A stretch of 64,000 nt of DNA from Rossellomorea aquimaris. Lineage in GTDB: Bacteria > Bacillota > Bacilli > Bacillales > Bacillaceae_B. The stretch covers positions 1 through 64,000 of the forward strand of contig NZ_MINN01000128.1 of the NCBI RefSeq assembly GCF_001877785.1. Reading direction: 5' to 3'. Position numbers and translations under genes: made by a program. Positions 33,314 through 41,781 of this stretch are shown here, piece after piece; the stretch's first letter is position 1, and every line of letters starts with the position of its first letter. The notes beneath the pieces were generated by a model, which saw nothing but the letters and a program-made list of their open reading frames with translations, did no database searches and was not told the origin of the DNA.

Positions 33314-34678
33314 TTGAGAAAATTAATGACCTTTATATGTTCTGCAGCGATTATTCTGGCAGGCTGCGGTTCTGATGACAAAAAAGAAACCAGTGAAAAA
33401 ACTGATGCAGCGCCAAAAGAAGAAGTGAAAAAAGAAGAACCAACTGAACAATGGTGGAATAAAGAACCAGACTATTATGAAGCGTCGGATGCAGGAAGGG
33501 AACTGACTGAGATAGAGAATCAACTGATGAGAAAGCCGGGCCCTTTAAGCGGAGACCAGTATGATGTACAAAAAGCGAAGAAAAAGCTTGATGAACTGCC
33601 GAAAGATGCAAGCAAGGATGAAATTGAACGTGCAATCTTGTCCTTGATCCATGAGGATTATCATGAGGAAACGGAAACATTTATTAAATTCGATCCCTCA
33701 GTGAATGTCGATGTCAGCCGGCCTGACGAAAAGACAGAAGAGCCGGCAGCTAAAAAATCGCATTTCGCCATTTTATTAGATGCAAGCGGCAGTATGAATG
33801 CCAAGAACCAAAATGGTACCAGGATGGATGAAGCAAAGGATGCCATCAACAGCTTTATCGAGACCCTCCCCGGAAACAGTACTTTATCAATCAGGGTTTA
33901 CGGCCATAAGGGCTCAAGTGCCGATAAAGATAAAGAATTATCCTGCGGGGCGACGGAAAGGATCTATGAGGGCGGGGCGGATTCCGCTAAAGTGACAGAG
34001 GCGATGGATAAGCTGGAAGCCAAAGGATGGACCCCGATCGGAAAAGCACTTTCTGAAACCAAAAGCGATATACCGGAAGATGCGGCTGCATCGATTGTCT
34101 ATGTCGTAAGTGATGGTATTGAAACTTGCGGCAGCGACCCTGTGGCAGAAGCGAAAAAACTTGCAGGCGAAGGAATCCAGCCGATCATTAACATCATAGG
34201 TTTCCAGGTTGATAACGAAGCCCAGACCCTTCTGAAAAAAGTGGCCGAGGCTGGGAACGGCGAATTTTCCTATGTCGATTCAAAGCAGGAATTAGAAAAG
34301 TATTGGGAAGAAGAATATCAGCGGATGATGGATGCGTGGGACGAATGGAAAGCAGAAGGAATGAAGCAAGCAGATGAAAAAAGTGAAGAATTGATGAATC
34401 TGGCAACAGAAACCGGTAATTCCATCATGGATAAATCTGAACTCGAATTTAAACGGGCGGAAGAGTTGATCGCCTATCTTGAGGAAGAACGGAAGTTAGA
34501 GAATGCCGGGGATGTGTGGAGTCGCTTCTATGATCGCCAGACTGATATTTGGCAATACGGCTATCACACTTCCACCGACAATTGGCAGGATTCATACCAC
34601 AACGGGAATGATGTCTGGCGGGAGTTCTACAATGAAGGGAATGCGAAATGGACCGAGTATTACCATAAAACTTATTGA
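33314..34678 (+). CDS. VWA-domain lipoprotein with C-terminal W/Y repeats
   Basis: A 454-residue lipoprotein: signal and lipobox LAGC, a charged linker, then a von Willebrand A domain with MIDAS motif HFAILLDASGSMNAKN (DxSxS) and VYVVSDGIETCGSDP. The tail (from WDEWKAEGMK) is helical and ends in five 11-residue repeats with Trp at position 3 and Tyr at position 7: DVWSRFYDRQT, DIWQYGYHTST, DNWQDSYHNGN, DVWREFYNEGN, AKWTEYYHKTY. The TTG at 33314 has TGGAGGAA seven bases upstream. Similar to B. subtilis YwmC/YwmD in architecture; extracellular role unknown. Confidence 0.85.
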   Translation: MRKLMTFICSAAIILAGCGSDDKKETSEKTDAAPKEEVKKEEPTEQWWNKEPDYYEASDAGRELTEIENQLMRKPGPLSGDQYDVQKAKKKLDELPKDASKDEIERAILSLIHEDYHEETETFIKFDPSVNVDVSRPDEKTEEPAAKKSHFAILLDASGSMNAKNQNGTRMDEAKDAINSFIETLPGNSTLSIRVYGHKGSSADKDKELSCGATERIYEGGADSAKVTEAMDKLEAKGWTPIGKALSETKSDIPEDAAASIVYVVSDGIETCGSDPVAEAKKLAGEGIQPIINIIGFQVDNEAQTLLKKVAEAGNGEFSYVDSKQELEKYWEEEYQRMMDAWDEWKAEGMKQADEKSEELMNLATETGNSIMDKSELEFKRAEELIAYLEEERKLENAGDVWSRFYDRQTDIWQYGYHTSTDNWQDSYHNGNDVWREFYNEGNAKWTEYYHKTY

Positions 34679-34711
34679 AGCTGAGCCAGGGGGACAGGTA
34701 CATTGGCTCGT
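34679..34711. repeat. GGGACAGGTAC element
   Basis: GAGCCAGGGGGACAGGTACA followed by TTGGCTCGTTT, a GAGCCA/TGGCTC-armed copy directly after the VWA lipoprotein stop. Confidence 0.75.
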
Positions 34712-34794
34712 TTCTCCTGGAGAAGCAATGATGCTTGCAAATTTATCAATTCATTACATGCTTCTAAAAACTTCTAAGTTGTGGCATAATAAGG

Positions 34795-35108
34795 AAAATA
34801 ACAAGAACAAATGCAATGATAAGGAAAGTAATTCAACATCATTTTCTTCCAGAGAGCTTCGGGAGCTGAAAAGAAGCAGAAAATCGTTGAGTGAAAATGG
34901 CCTATGAGCAGCAGCATCGACTTCCCGGTTGGAATAGATGTTGACGAGATTTGACACTCGTTACAAATGTCAAAGTATAAGGGAGTCCATTCTCTCCGTA
35001 CTTAGTGAGGCTGATCATGCGAGTGATCAGTGAATCAAGGTGGTAACACGAGATAACCCTCGTCCTTAGGCAACTATGTTTGTCTTGGGGCGGGGGTTTT
35101 TTATTTTT
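34795..35108 (+). promoter_or_regulatory. T-box leader of metS
   Basis: The stem I region contains CCAGAGAGCTTCGGG...GCTG (34850-34866, AGAGAG-type GA motif) and a candidate Met specifier ATG at 34897-34899. The T-box itself is AAGGTGGTAACACG (35037-35050) with the antiterminator completed by CCTCGTCCTT. The terminator AACCCTCGTCC.../GGGGCGGGGGTT ends in TTTTTT. Uncharged tRNA-Met would stabilise the antiterminator and switch on the synthetase gene. Stem I pairing was not checked base by base. Confidence 0.88.
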
Positions 35109-35124
35109 AAAAGGAGGAAGAAAG

Positions 35125-36762
35125 ATGACTATATTAATTGGAGGGGCATGGCCGTATGCGAATGGTTCACTTCATTTGGGGCATATCGCGGCGTTATTGC
35201 CGGGGGACATTCTGGCCAGATATTACAGGCAGAAAGGCGAACGTGTCCTGTATGTTTCCGGCAGCGATTGTAACGGGACACCGATATCGATACGGGCAAA
35301 CCAGGAGCATACCACGCCGGAGGAAATTGCCAACCGTTATCATCAAGAATTCGAAGAGTGCTTTACGAAACTGGGTTTCACCTATGACCTTTATACCCGT
35401 ACAGACGCTGATCATCATCATAAGTCTGTGCAGGCCATATTTTTGGAGCTGCTGGAAAATGGATACCTTTATAAAAAGAAAATCGAGCAGGCATACTGCC
35501 AAACCGATCAACAGTTTTTACCCGACCGGTTTGTAGAAGGGACCTGCCCTATCTGCGGGGCAAAAGCAAGAGGGGATCAATGCGATCAATGTTCTGCGAT
35601 CCTCGATCCACTTGAACTAATAGACAAGCGCTGCAAAATCTGCGGGAACCAGCCTGCCATCAAAGAAACCGAGCACTATTATTTTTCATTCAGCAAATTC
35701 CAGGAGAGGTTACAAGAATATTTGAAGTTTGCACAGAAGGAGACCAGATGGCGGGAAAATGCCATTTCTTTAACGAGCAGATATTTAAAAGAAGGGGTGC
35801 CGGACAGGGCGGTGACACGTGACCTGCCAAACGGAGTCGATGTTCCCGTTGCCGGTTTTGAAAACAAGAAAATATATGTGTGGATCGAAGCGGTATCGGG
35901 CTATTTAACGGCAAGTATGGAATGGGCAAAACATGCAAATGAAAAAATAGAAGACTGGTTGAATGAGGAAACCATCTCCTATTATATTCACGGGAAGGAT
36001 AACATCCCGTTCCATACTGTCATCTGGCCGTCGATCTTAATGGGTCTCAACAATCCAGCTTTGCCCACACATATTATCTCAAATGAATATCTGACTTTGG
36101 AAAAACGGAAGCTGTCGACGAGTCAAAATTGGGCTGTCTGGGTCCCGGACATTTTAAAGAGATATGACCCGGATTCCATCCGCTATTTCTTAACCATCAA
36201 TGCACCTGAAAACAGGGATACTGACTTTTCATGGCGTGAATTTATCTACAGTCACAACAGCGAACTTCTTGGTGCGTATGGCAACTTTGTCAACCGCACA
36301 GTGAAGTTCATTCAAAAATCGTATGACGGTATCGTGCCTGAAGGACAAATTGATAGAGAAATTAAAATGAAGATTTGTCAGCTCTACAAAGAGGTGGGAG
36401 CTTTAATCGAAGATGCACAATTAAAAAAATCTTTGGACACCCTGTTTGAGTTTGTGCGCTATGCCAACAAGTACTTTGATCAGCAAAAACCCTGGATACA
36501 AATTCATGAAGAAAAGCCTTCCTGTGATAATACGATGGCCAATTGCATTTACATTATCTCAAACCTTGCACAGCTCCTGCAGCCTTTTCTCCCTTTTTCG
36601 AGTGCGAAAGTGAAAGGCATGCTTGGATTGAATGATTTTAAGTGGGAGGAAATTGAGTCAGGGGTATTGACTCTTAAAGACATCGAGCCGCTTTATAAGA
36701 GGATTGATTTGAGGGAGATTGAGGAGGAGTTAAGCAGATTGAAAGAAGGGGTTTCAAGTTAG
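35125..36762 (+). CDS. metS: Methionyl-tRNA synthetase, second type (Zn-knuckle form)
   Basis: Class I synthetase, 545 residues: HIGH-type motif [11 protein letters not shown], Zn knuckle [16 protein letters not shown] plus a second CKICGNQPA, catalytic KMSKS replaced by KLSTS ([14 protein letters not shown]), and a helical anticodon domain with the usual [11 protein letters not shown]. It lacks the C-terminal tRNA-binding (EMAP-like) domain of the standard ~650-residue bacillar enzyme. Two-knuckle, KLSTS-type enzymes are known as accessory synthetases that tolerate inhibitors of the housekeeping form. AAAGGAGG precedes ATG 35125; a T-box controls it. Confidence 0.9.
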   Translation: MTILIGGAWPYANGSLHLGHIAALLPGDILARYYRQKGERVLYVSGSDCNGTPISIRANQEHTTPEEIANRYHQEFEECFTKLGFTYDLYTRTDADHHHKSVQAIFLELLENGYLYKKKIEQAYCQTDQQFLPDRFVEGTCPICGAKARGDQCDQCSAILDPLELIDKRCKICGNQPAIKETEHYYFSFSKFQERLQEYLKFAQKETRWRENAISLTSRYLKEGVPDRAVTRDLPNGVDVPVAGFENKKIYVWIEAVSGYLTASMEWAKHANEKIEDWLNEETISYYIHGKDNIPFHTVIWPSILMGLNNPALPTHIISNEYLTLEKRKLSTSQNWAVWVPDILKRYDPDSIRYFLTINAPENRDTDFSWREFIYSHNSELLGAYGNFVNRTVKFIQKSYDGIVPEGQIDREIKMKICQLYKEVGALIEDAQLKKSLDTLFEFVRYANKYFDQQKPWIQIHEEKPSCDNTMANCIYIISNLAQLLQPFLPFSSAKVKGMLGLNDFKWEEIESGVLTLKDIEPLYKRIDLREIEEELSRLKEGVSS

Positions 36763-36783
36763 AAGTTATATTTCTCTGATGGA

Positions 36784-36817
36784 AAAAGCTCGATATCCTG
36801 CTATCGGGCTTTTTTAT
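36784..36817 (+). terminator. Intrinsic terminator of metS
   Basis: AAAGCTCGATA...TATCGGGCTTTTTT stem-loop. Confidence 0.9.
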
Positions 36818-36896
36818 TCTAGATAAACATTGTAGAATGTGGTTATTTTTGGAATAATTAGAATTAAGTTAATTGAAGTGTATAAAGGAGGAGTCT

Positions 36897-37439
36897 ATGA
36901 AAAAAGAGCACCCTCTAACCATTGCAATTGCTGCCATTTCAGGTGGAGGAAAAACAACAATAACAAAACAACTGAACAGAACTTTGCCAAATAGTAAATC
37001 GCTATTATTCGATGATTATGATTTTAAAGGGCCTGATGATTTTATCAAATGGATTGAAAATGGGGGACATCCGGATGAATGGGACCTGTCTCCCCTTATC
37101 AGAGATATAAAAGCGATAAGGATGGAAGCTTTGGACTACCTCATATTGGATTTTCCATTTGCCCATTTACATAGTCAAGCTAATGAATTCATTGATTACG
37201 CTATTTTCATAGATACTCCTTTAGATATGGCTATGGCCAGAAGGCTGATAAGGGATTATAGTAATCATCCTTCAGAGAACGTATTTGTGGAACTCGATTT
37301 CTACATCAATAAAGGAAGAAGAGCTTATCTTCACATGTTAGAGACAATAAAACCTAATTCAGATTTAATTGTTGATGGAATGTTACCAATCAACGAGATT
37401 ATAAATTTTATTAGGGAAGCTTTAGAGAAAAGTGATTAG
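36897..37439 (+). CDS. Uridine-kinase-like P-loop protein
   Basis: A 180-residue P-loop kinase: Walker A AAISGGGKTTITKQL (GGGGKT-like) near the N-terminus, SLLFDDYDFKGPDDFIKWIENGG as the acceptor region and DYLILDFPFAHLHSQ as the Walker-B-like strand, then FIDTPLDMAMARRLIRDY, the LID Arg pair. The order matches uridine/phosphoribulokinase-like small kinases. AAAGGAGGAG lies before ATG 36897. Substrate unknown. Confidence 0.8.
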   Translation: MKKEHPLTIAIAAISGGGKTTITKQLNRTLPNSKSLLFDDYDFKGPDDFIKWIENGGHPDEWDLSPLIRDIKAIRMEALDYLILDFPFAHLHSQANEFIDYAIFIDTPLDMAMARRLIRDYSNHPSENVFVELDFYINKGRRAYLHMLETIKPNSDLIVDGMLPINEIINFIREALEKSD

Positions 37440-37509
37440 TCGCTAGTATACACCGCTTTTTTGTGGCCTCTTGAATTAAATCGAAACAAATCAGAATCGA
37501 GGTATATCC

Positions 37510-38034
37510 ATGTTTTTTCTACAAATGTCAGGCTTCCCGGGTTCGGGCAAGTCTGCCCTGGCACGCGAGATCGCCGGCAGAACGGGAGCCGTCGTCATTG
37601 ATCATGATGTAACAAAGACTGCATTGCTGGAGACTCCAGAGGGAGCGGGAATGGACGGAAAGACATCAGGGAGCATTTCTTATCACATCGATTGGTCTAT
37701 CATCGAATCAATATTATCCCAGGAGCGAAACGTTATTTTTGACAGCCCTTGCCTGTACCAGGAAATGATTATAAAAGGAACTAACCTGGCACGGAAGTAT
37801 CGTGCTTCATATAAGTATGTTAAATGTTTCCTCGATGATTTTGATTTAATCAACGAACGTCTGAAAAACAGAGAAAGAAAGATAAGCCAGATAAGAGAGG
37901 TTAAATCTCTTGAGGGATTTAAGAAGACTCTTGAAAATAGTAAGAAGCCCGAAGGTCATCGATATTTGGTGGTGGATACGAGTATGGGGCTGGATACATA
38001 TATAGATGAGGTTATGGAATATTTGGTGGAGTGA
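37510..38034 (+). CDS. Zeta-toxin-like/AAA P-loop kinase
   Basis: A 174-residue P-loop protein with Walker A GFPGSGKSALARE at residues ~8-20, VVIDHDVTKTALLE, NVIFDSPCLYQEMI as Walker B and RYKxx-like Arg residues in the LID (ERLKNRERKISQIREV). Probably phosphorylates a small molecule. GAGG lies before the ATG. It stands between another P-loop kinase and a HAD phosphatase, a loose grouping of phosphate-handling genes. Confidence 0.78.
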   Translation: MFFLQMSGFPGSGKSALAREIAGRTGAVVIDHDVTKTALLETPEGAGMDGKTSGSISYHIDWSIIESILSQERNVIFDSPCLYQEMIIKGTNLARKYRASYKYVKCFLDDFDLINERLKNRERKISQIREVKSLEGFKKTLENSKKPEGHRYLVVDTSMGLDTYIDEVMEYLVE

Positions 38035-38106
38035 TTTATAGATTGTGAAGTTAGAAAGCAGGGAACCATTTTGGTGAAAATTTTATAGTCTGGTGGAGGT
38101 CTACGC

Positions 38107-38664
38107 ATGAAAGCTGTGTTTCTAGACCGTGACGGAACCATAGGAGGGACCGGCGGCGGGATGCATCCATTTGAGTTTGCGCTGTATGATTTTGCTCCGG
38201 GTGCGATTAGGTTGCTCAATGAATTGGAAATAAAGATCTTTCTGTTCACCAATCAAACGAGGGTGGGCAGAGGTTATTTTACAGAGGAGGAATTAGTGAG
38301 AGGATTCGAGTTGATGAAAGACGAATTGAAACGTAAGTCGGCTTTCATCGATGATATTCTTTATTGTCCGCATCACCCTGAGGACGGCTGTGACTGTCAG
38401 AAGCCTAGAATTGGATTATTACTGAAAGCACAAGAGAAGTATGGTTTAAAACTTGAAGAATGCTATGTTGTAGGCGATACAGGAAGTTCGGATATGTCAG
38501 CGGCACACCTTGCAGGTGCCAAAAAAGTGCTCGTGAAAACAGGCTGGGGTGAAAGCTCCCTTACTAAATACCGGGAGAGCTGGGCAGGAATCGAACCGGA
38601 TTTCATTGCAGAGGATTTGAGAGAGGCTGTGGCGTGGATAGGTGGGGATTTGCTGGATACATAG
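38107..38664 (+). CDS. HAD-IIIA phosphatase (GmhB/histidinol-phosphatase-like)
   Basis: A 185-residue HAD subfamily IIIA enzyme: FLDRDGTIGG (nucleophile and acid Asp), FLFTNQTRVGRGYFTEEE (motif II), a zinc-binding loop CPHHPEDGCDCQKPRIG with four ligands, and VVGDTGSSDMSAAHLAGAKKVLVKTGWG (motif IV). This pattern is that of D-glycero-D-manno-heptose-1,7-bisphosphate phosphatase relatives. No heptose pathway genes are nearby, so another sugar phosphate is likely. TGGAGG precedes the ATG. Confidence 0.87.
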   Translation: MKAVFLDRDGTIGGTGGGMHPFEFALYDFAPGAIRLLNELEIKIFLFTNQTRVGRGYFTEEELVRGFELMKDELKRKSAFIDDILYCPHHPEDGCDCQKPRIGLLLKAQEKYGLKLEECYVVGDTGSSDMSAAHLAGAKKVLVKTGWGESSLTKYRESWAGIEPDFIAEDLREAVAWIGGDLLDT

Positions 38665-38772
38665 ACTTTTTTCAACTTAATAAGCAATTCTTTTATTTTG
38701 TCGGTTCAAAAAGCTTCTATATGGAAAGTAGACCTGTTGGTAAGAGGGGTATTATTGACTCAGGAAAAATTA

Positions 38773-38875
38773 TATTATCAAAAACGGCCAAGTTATTATC
38801 AAAAACTTGGATATATTATCAAAAACCATTTATTTATTATCAAAAATAGAGATATATTATCAAATCGCCAAATTG
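38773..38875. repeat. TATTATCAAAAA periodic array, copy 2
   Basis: TATTATCAAAAA units start at 38773, 38794, 38814, 38835 and 38855 (spacings 21, 20, 21, 20, the same series as at 31.04 kb). It is followed by GCTTGTAATACC, also matching the first copy. The gap 38665-38979 holds nothing else recognised. Confidence 0.9.
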
Positions 38876-38979
38876 AGGGCTTGTAATACCCTGTGGTGTG
38901 TGGAGGCGCTTGATTCTTTGAAGCCAGCAAAAAAATAATTTTTAAATCCTATAGCATTGAAAAAAGGAGGGATTTTATT

Positions 38980-39654
38980 TTGAATAGACCAGAAGTAATC
39001 GTAAACGTCTTCTCTTCAATCGACGGGAAGATGACGACAGCACCGGGTAAAAATGTAGCCGAATGGACAGCGGCCGGGGTCGAAGGCGGGGCGAATGAAA
39101 TCACGCACCGGCTGTATGATGAGCTGGAGTGTGACGGGTTGGTATCTGGCAGCGAAAGTCTAATCGTCTGGGGGAAGGATTGGGTGGAACTCGATCAGCC
39201 AATTTATGAACCTCAAAAATCCAAGGCGTACATTGTATTTGATGGGAAAGGGCGCATTGACTGGTACCAGACAGAGGGATTATTGGTCGTGACGAAAGAA
39301 GACGTGTCAGATTCATATATGCAGCAGTTGAACGAGAAAGGAATTCAATACATCACGGCAGGCAGAGGAGAGTACATTGATCTTCCTTCTGCCCTCCACA
39401 AATTATATGAATTTGGCTTCAGGAGATTGGGACTGAGCGGTGGCGGTACGATAAATGGAGCATTTCTGAGGCAGGGGCTCGTTGATGAAATCAGTTTGGT
39501 GATGGCTCCTTTAGCGGTCGGGGGAACTTCCACTCCGTCACTCTTTGATTCTGAGGATTTAAAAGGACTGGACGGTGCGGCAAAATTGGAGTTGAAAGAT
39601 CTGCAGCGTGTCGGGAATGGGTCGGTTTGGCTCCGTTATAAGGTGAAGAGGTAA
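38980..39654 (+). CDS. RibD C-terminal/dihydrofolate-reductase-like protein
   Basis: A 224-residue protein with the DHFR-like fold of the RibD reductase domain: [15 protein letters not shown] at the start, [48 protein letters not shown] (NADPH-binding and the conserved LVDE). RibD_C stand-alone proteins reduce flavin or pterin precursors; no rib genes are here. The TTG start has AAAAGGAGG nine bases upstream. Confidence 0.85.
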   Translation: MNRPEVIVNVFSSIDGKMTTAPGKNVAEWTAAGVEGGANEITHRLYDELECDGLVSGSESLIVWGKDWVELDQPIYEPQKSKAYIVFDGKGRIDWYQTEGLLVVTKEDVSDSYMQQLNEKGIQYITAGRGEYIDLPSALHKLYEFGFRRLGLSGGGTINGAFLRQGLVDEISLVMAPLAVGGTSTPSLFDSEDLKGLDGAAKLELKDLQRVGNGSVWLRYKVKR

Positions 39655-39695
39655 GGACTCCAGGATCAAAGTTAATTAAAAAAGGAGCGATACAC

Positions 39696-40037
39696 ATGAT
39701 CAATTATAATGGACGGACATTCGTATCAACTGAAAATACGGCTAACGGTGAAGTTTCCTCAAAAACGTTTTTTGAATACAAGCAAGACGGTAATATCCTT
39801 TCAGCGGCGTATAGCGGAGGCGAAATTAAGAAAGGTACGCTGATGGGGATTGTGAAAGAAGATGGTTCCTTAACCTTCCGATACAACCATGTAAACGTCC
39901 AAAATGAAATACGGGGAGGGCAGTGCACTTCCACACCTGAAATTCTGTATGATGGCAGGATCAGGCTCCATGAAAACTGGAAATGGCTTGATCATGACCA
40001 GAGTGAAGGAGAATCGATTGTGGAGGAAGTAAAATAA
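39696..40037 (+). CDS. Small beta-rich protein, often mis-annotated as N-acetylglutamate synthase
   Basis: A 113-residue protein with a predicted beta-barrel pattern ([52 protein letters not shown] ... [23 protein letters not shown]). Homologues in the B. cereus group carry the name 'n-acetylglutamate synthase', which the sequence does not support: there is no GNAT fold. AAAAAGGAG precedes the ATG. A GNAT gene follows 28 bases later. Confidence 0.75.
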   Translation: MINYNGRTFVSTENTANGEVSSKTFFEYKQDGNILSAAYSGGEIKKGTLMGIVKEDGSLTFRYNHVNVQNEIRGGQCTSTPEILYDGRIRLHENWKWLDHDQSEGESIVEEVK

Positions 40038-40065
40038 TATCGGATTCTTGAGAGGACGGACATGA

Positions 40066-40530
40066 ATGCGCGGAACTGGGAACTTTGAGTTGAAACATAT
40101 CGTCAACCTGCTTGATATTGATTTACATAGTTTGATAGAGCAAAGCAAAGAAGATGGGTTTCGGTTCTTAGAAAGATTAGTCAATGATTATAAAAGTGGA
40201 AGCAACACGTTTAACCGTGAAGGGGAAGTTCTGATCGGAGTGTTCAACGAAAAAGGGATCCCGGCTGCGATCGGCGGTTTGAACAGGGATCCCTTTTCCA
40301 AAGATAAAAACATAGGCAGACTGAGAAGATTTTATATCAGCAAAGAGGTAAGGAGAAGCGGTATAGGCAGCCTGCTGGTGAATAGAATCATAGACGAGGC
40401 AAAAAGACACTATGAAATAGTGGTGCTTCACACAGACACAGAACAGGGTGATCGGTTTTACCGGGCGGTTGGATTTTCGAGGGGGGATCTTTATCCTGGG
40501 TCGAGTCATTATTTAGTGCTTAATAAATGA
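40066..40530 (+). CDS. GNAT N-acetyltransferase
   Basis: A 154-residue acetyltransferase: RLRRFYISKEVRRSGIGSLLVNRIIDEAKRHYEIVVLHTDTEQGDRFYRAVGFSRGD holds the acetyl-CoA loop RRSGIG and the terminal FYRAVGF. The ATG at 40066 follows GAGGA by nine bases; an ATG at 40062 is out of frame. It ends in a strong terminator. Substrate unknown. Confidence 0.85.
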   Translation: MRGTGNFELKHIVNLLDIDLHSLIEQSKEDGFRFLERLVNDYKSGSNTFNREGEVLIGVFNEKGIPAAIGGLNRDPFSKDKNIGRLRRFYISKEVRRSGIGSLLVNRIIDEAKRHYEIVVLHTDTEQGDRFYRAVGFSRGDLYPGSSHYLVLNK

Positions 40531-40542
40531 ATGTGAGTTTTA

Positions 40543-40576
40543 AAGAACTTATCCAAAGGAGGATAAGTTCTTTTTT
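40543..40576 (+). terminator. Intrinsic terminator
   Basis: AAGAACTTATCC...GGATAAGTTCTT stem followed by T residues; the loop contains AAAGGA. Confidence 0.88.
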
Positions 40577-40644
40577 AAATATTCCAAATTAAAGGAGATG
40601 GATGTCCGAAAGAAGAACTAAACAGGTAAAAGGAGAGATGCACA

Positions 40645-41091
40645 ATGGAATATAAAAAAATCAAACACCAATTCAGGTTGATCGGCATGAAGAATAATGG
40701 AGCATATGCTGAGTTTGGTACAGAGATACCGAAAGCAGCCCGGCAATTTATGGCGAAGGCAGCGGACTATAAACACCTGGCGGGTACTGAAATTGCAGTC
40801 TTTGAACCAAAAAAGGATGAACATCACTTGGAGGGCCAGTATTATGTGGGGCTGATTGTCGACGAAGGGACGAATGACGTACCAGACGGGATGGATGTAA
40901 TCGAACTGAACGAGGAGTACGTGACTGCGAGAGGGAGCATCGACCAAATCGGCAGCCTGCATAAGGGGCTCGTGAAGTGGGCGGAGGAGCAGGGATTCAG
41001 GCGGAACCCGGACGCTTATATTGTGGAGACGTACCACCCTGTGGAAAACGGGGACGAAGAGGTAGAAGTATATTTGCCGGTTTATGCCTAA
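40645..41091 (+). CDS. GyrI-like effector-binding domain protein 1
   Basis: A 148-residue stand-alone GyrI/AraC-effector-binding-like domain: FRLIGMKNNGAYAEFGTEIPKAARQFMAKAAD, then EGQYYVGLIVDEGTNDVPDGMDVIELNEEYVTARG and WAEEQGFRRNPDAYIVETYHPVENGDEEVEVYLPV, the SHS2 repeats that bind small molecules. AAAAGGAGAG precedes the ATG. A paralogue follows immediately; the two probably arose by duplication. Confidence 0.78.
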   Translation: MEYKKIKHQFRLIGMKNNGAYAEFGTEIPKAARQFMAKAADYKHLAGTEIAVFEPKKDEHHLEGQYYVGLIVDEGTNDVPDGMDVIELNEEYVTARGSIDQIGSLHKGLVKWAEEQGFRRNPDAYIVETYHPVENGDEEVEVYLPVYA

Positions 41092-41119
41092 GCAAATGAT
41101 TGAAAGGGGTACTGAAGAG

Positions 41120-41599
41120 ATGGAGAATGTAAAATCGTTAAGTCTGGATGGAGTAAAGACAATGGAGGAGAAAAAGTTAGTAGGTTTCCGGGTTGTCGGC
41201 GGTGACATAGCAGATTTTCAGGAAGAAATCCCGAAAGCTTCATTGAAGCTCGCTCAACGTGAAAAGGAAATTAAACACCTGGTCGAGCCGATTAAACTGA
41301 TCGGTGCTTTCAAAGCTTCAGAGACATCAGAGGAAGATGACGGGTACTGGTCCTGTTTCGAGGTTCATGACTTTGAGGAGATCCCCGAAGGCATGGTCAA
41401 GCTGACAGTCCCTCTCCAGAAATATGCCGTATTGAATTTCACTGGTCGTGCTTCAGAAATTCACCGCGTATATGACCATCTTCATCAATGGATCCATGAG
41501 AATGGCCATAAAAGGACCCCGGATAAATGGACACTGGAAATCTATTCGAAATGGACGGAGAATGAAGATATCGTGGACCTGTGTGACCCGGTCCTCTAA
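41120..41599 (+). CDS. GyrI-like effector-binding domain protein 2
   Basis: A 159-residue paralogue of the upstream protein, with LVGFRVVGGDIADFQEEIPKASLKLAQREKEIKHL, EEIPEGMVKLTVPLQKYAVLNFTGRASEIHRVYDHLHQW and TPDKWTLEIYSKWTENEDIVDLCDPV in the same order. GAAAGGGG lies before ATG 41120; an earlier ATG at 41084 overlaps the first gene. Both share one transcript ending at the following terminator. Role unknown. Confidence 0.75.
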   Translation: MENVKSLSLDGVKTMEEKKLVGFRVVGGDIADFQEEIPKASLKLAQREKEIKHLVEPIKLIGAFKASETSEEDDGYWSCFEVHDFEEIPEGMVKLTVPLQKYAVLNFTGRASEIHRVYDHLHQWIHENGHKRTPDKWTLEIYSKWTENEDIVDLCDPVL

Positions 41600-41617
41600 C
41601 TCAATGGCTTACCCCTG

Positions 41618-41646
41618 CCCGGTCGATCAGACTGGGTTCTTTTTAT
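41618..41646 (+). terminator. Intrinsic terminator
   Basis: CCCGGTC-GATCA-GACTGGG followed by TTCTTTTT. Confidence 0.8.
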
Positions 41647-41737
41647 GAAAAAATTAAGAACCATCCCTATATCATTATGTAGTATCTGCTGGTAAAATTA
41701 GGGTTATGAAACTTGTAACCTACATAAGGATGATATG

Positions 41738-41770
41738 CGGGTCAAGGGACCTGTCCCCCTGACCCGCTTG
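41738..41770. repeat. GGGACAGGT element, symmetric form
   Basis: GCGGGTCAAGGGACCTGTCC followed by CCCTGACCCGC, nearly identical to the 9.6-kb copy, immediately before the ribosome binding site of the fusion gene. Confidence 0.8.
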
Positions 41771-41781
41771 GAGGTGCTGTG

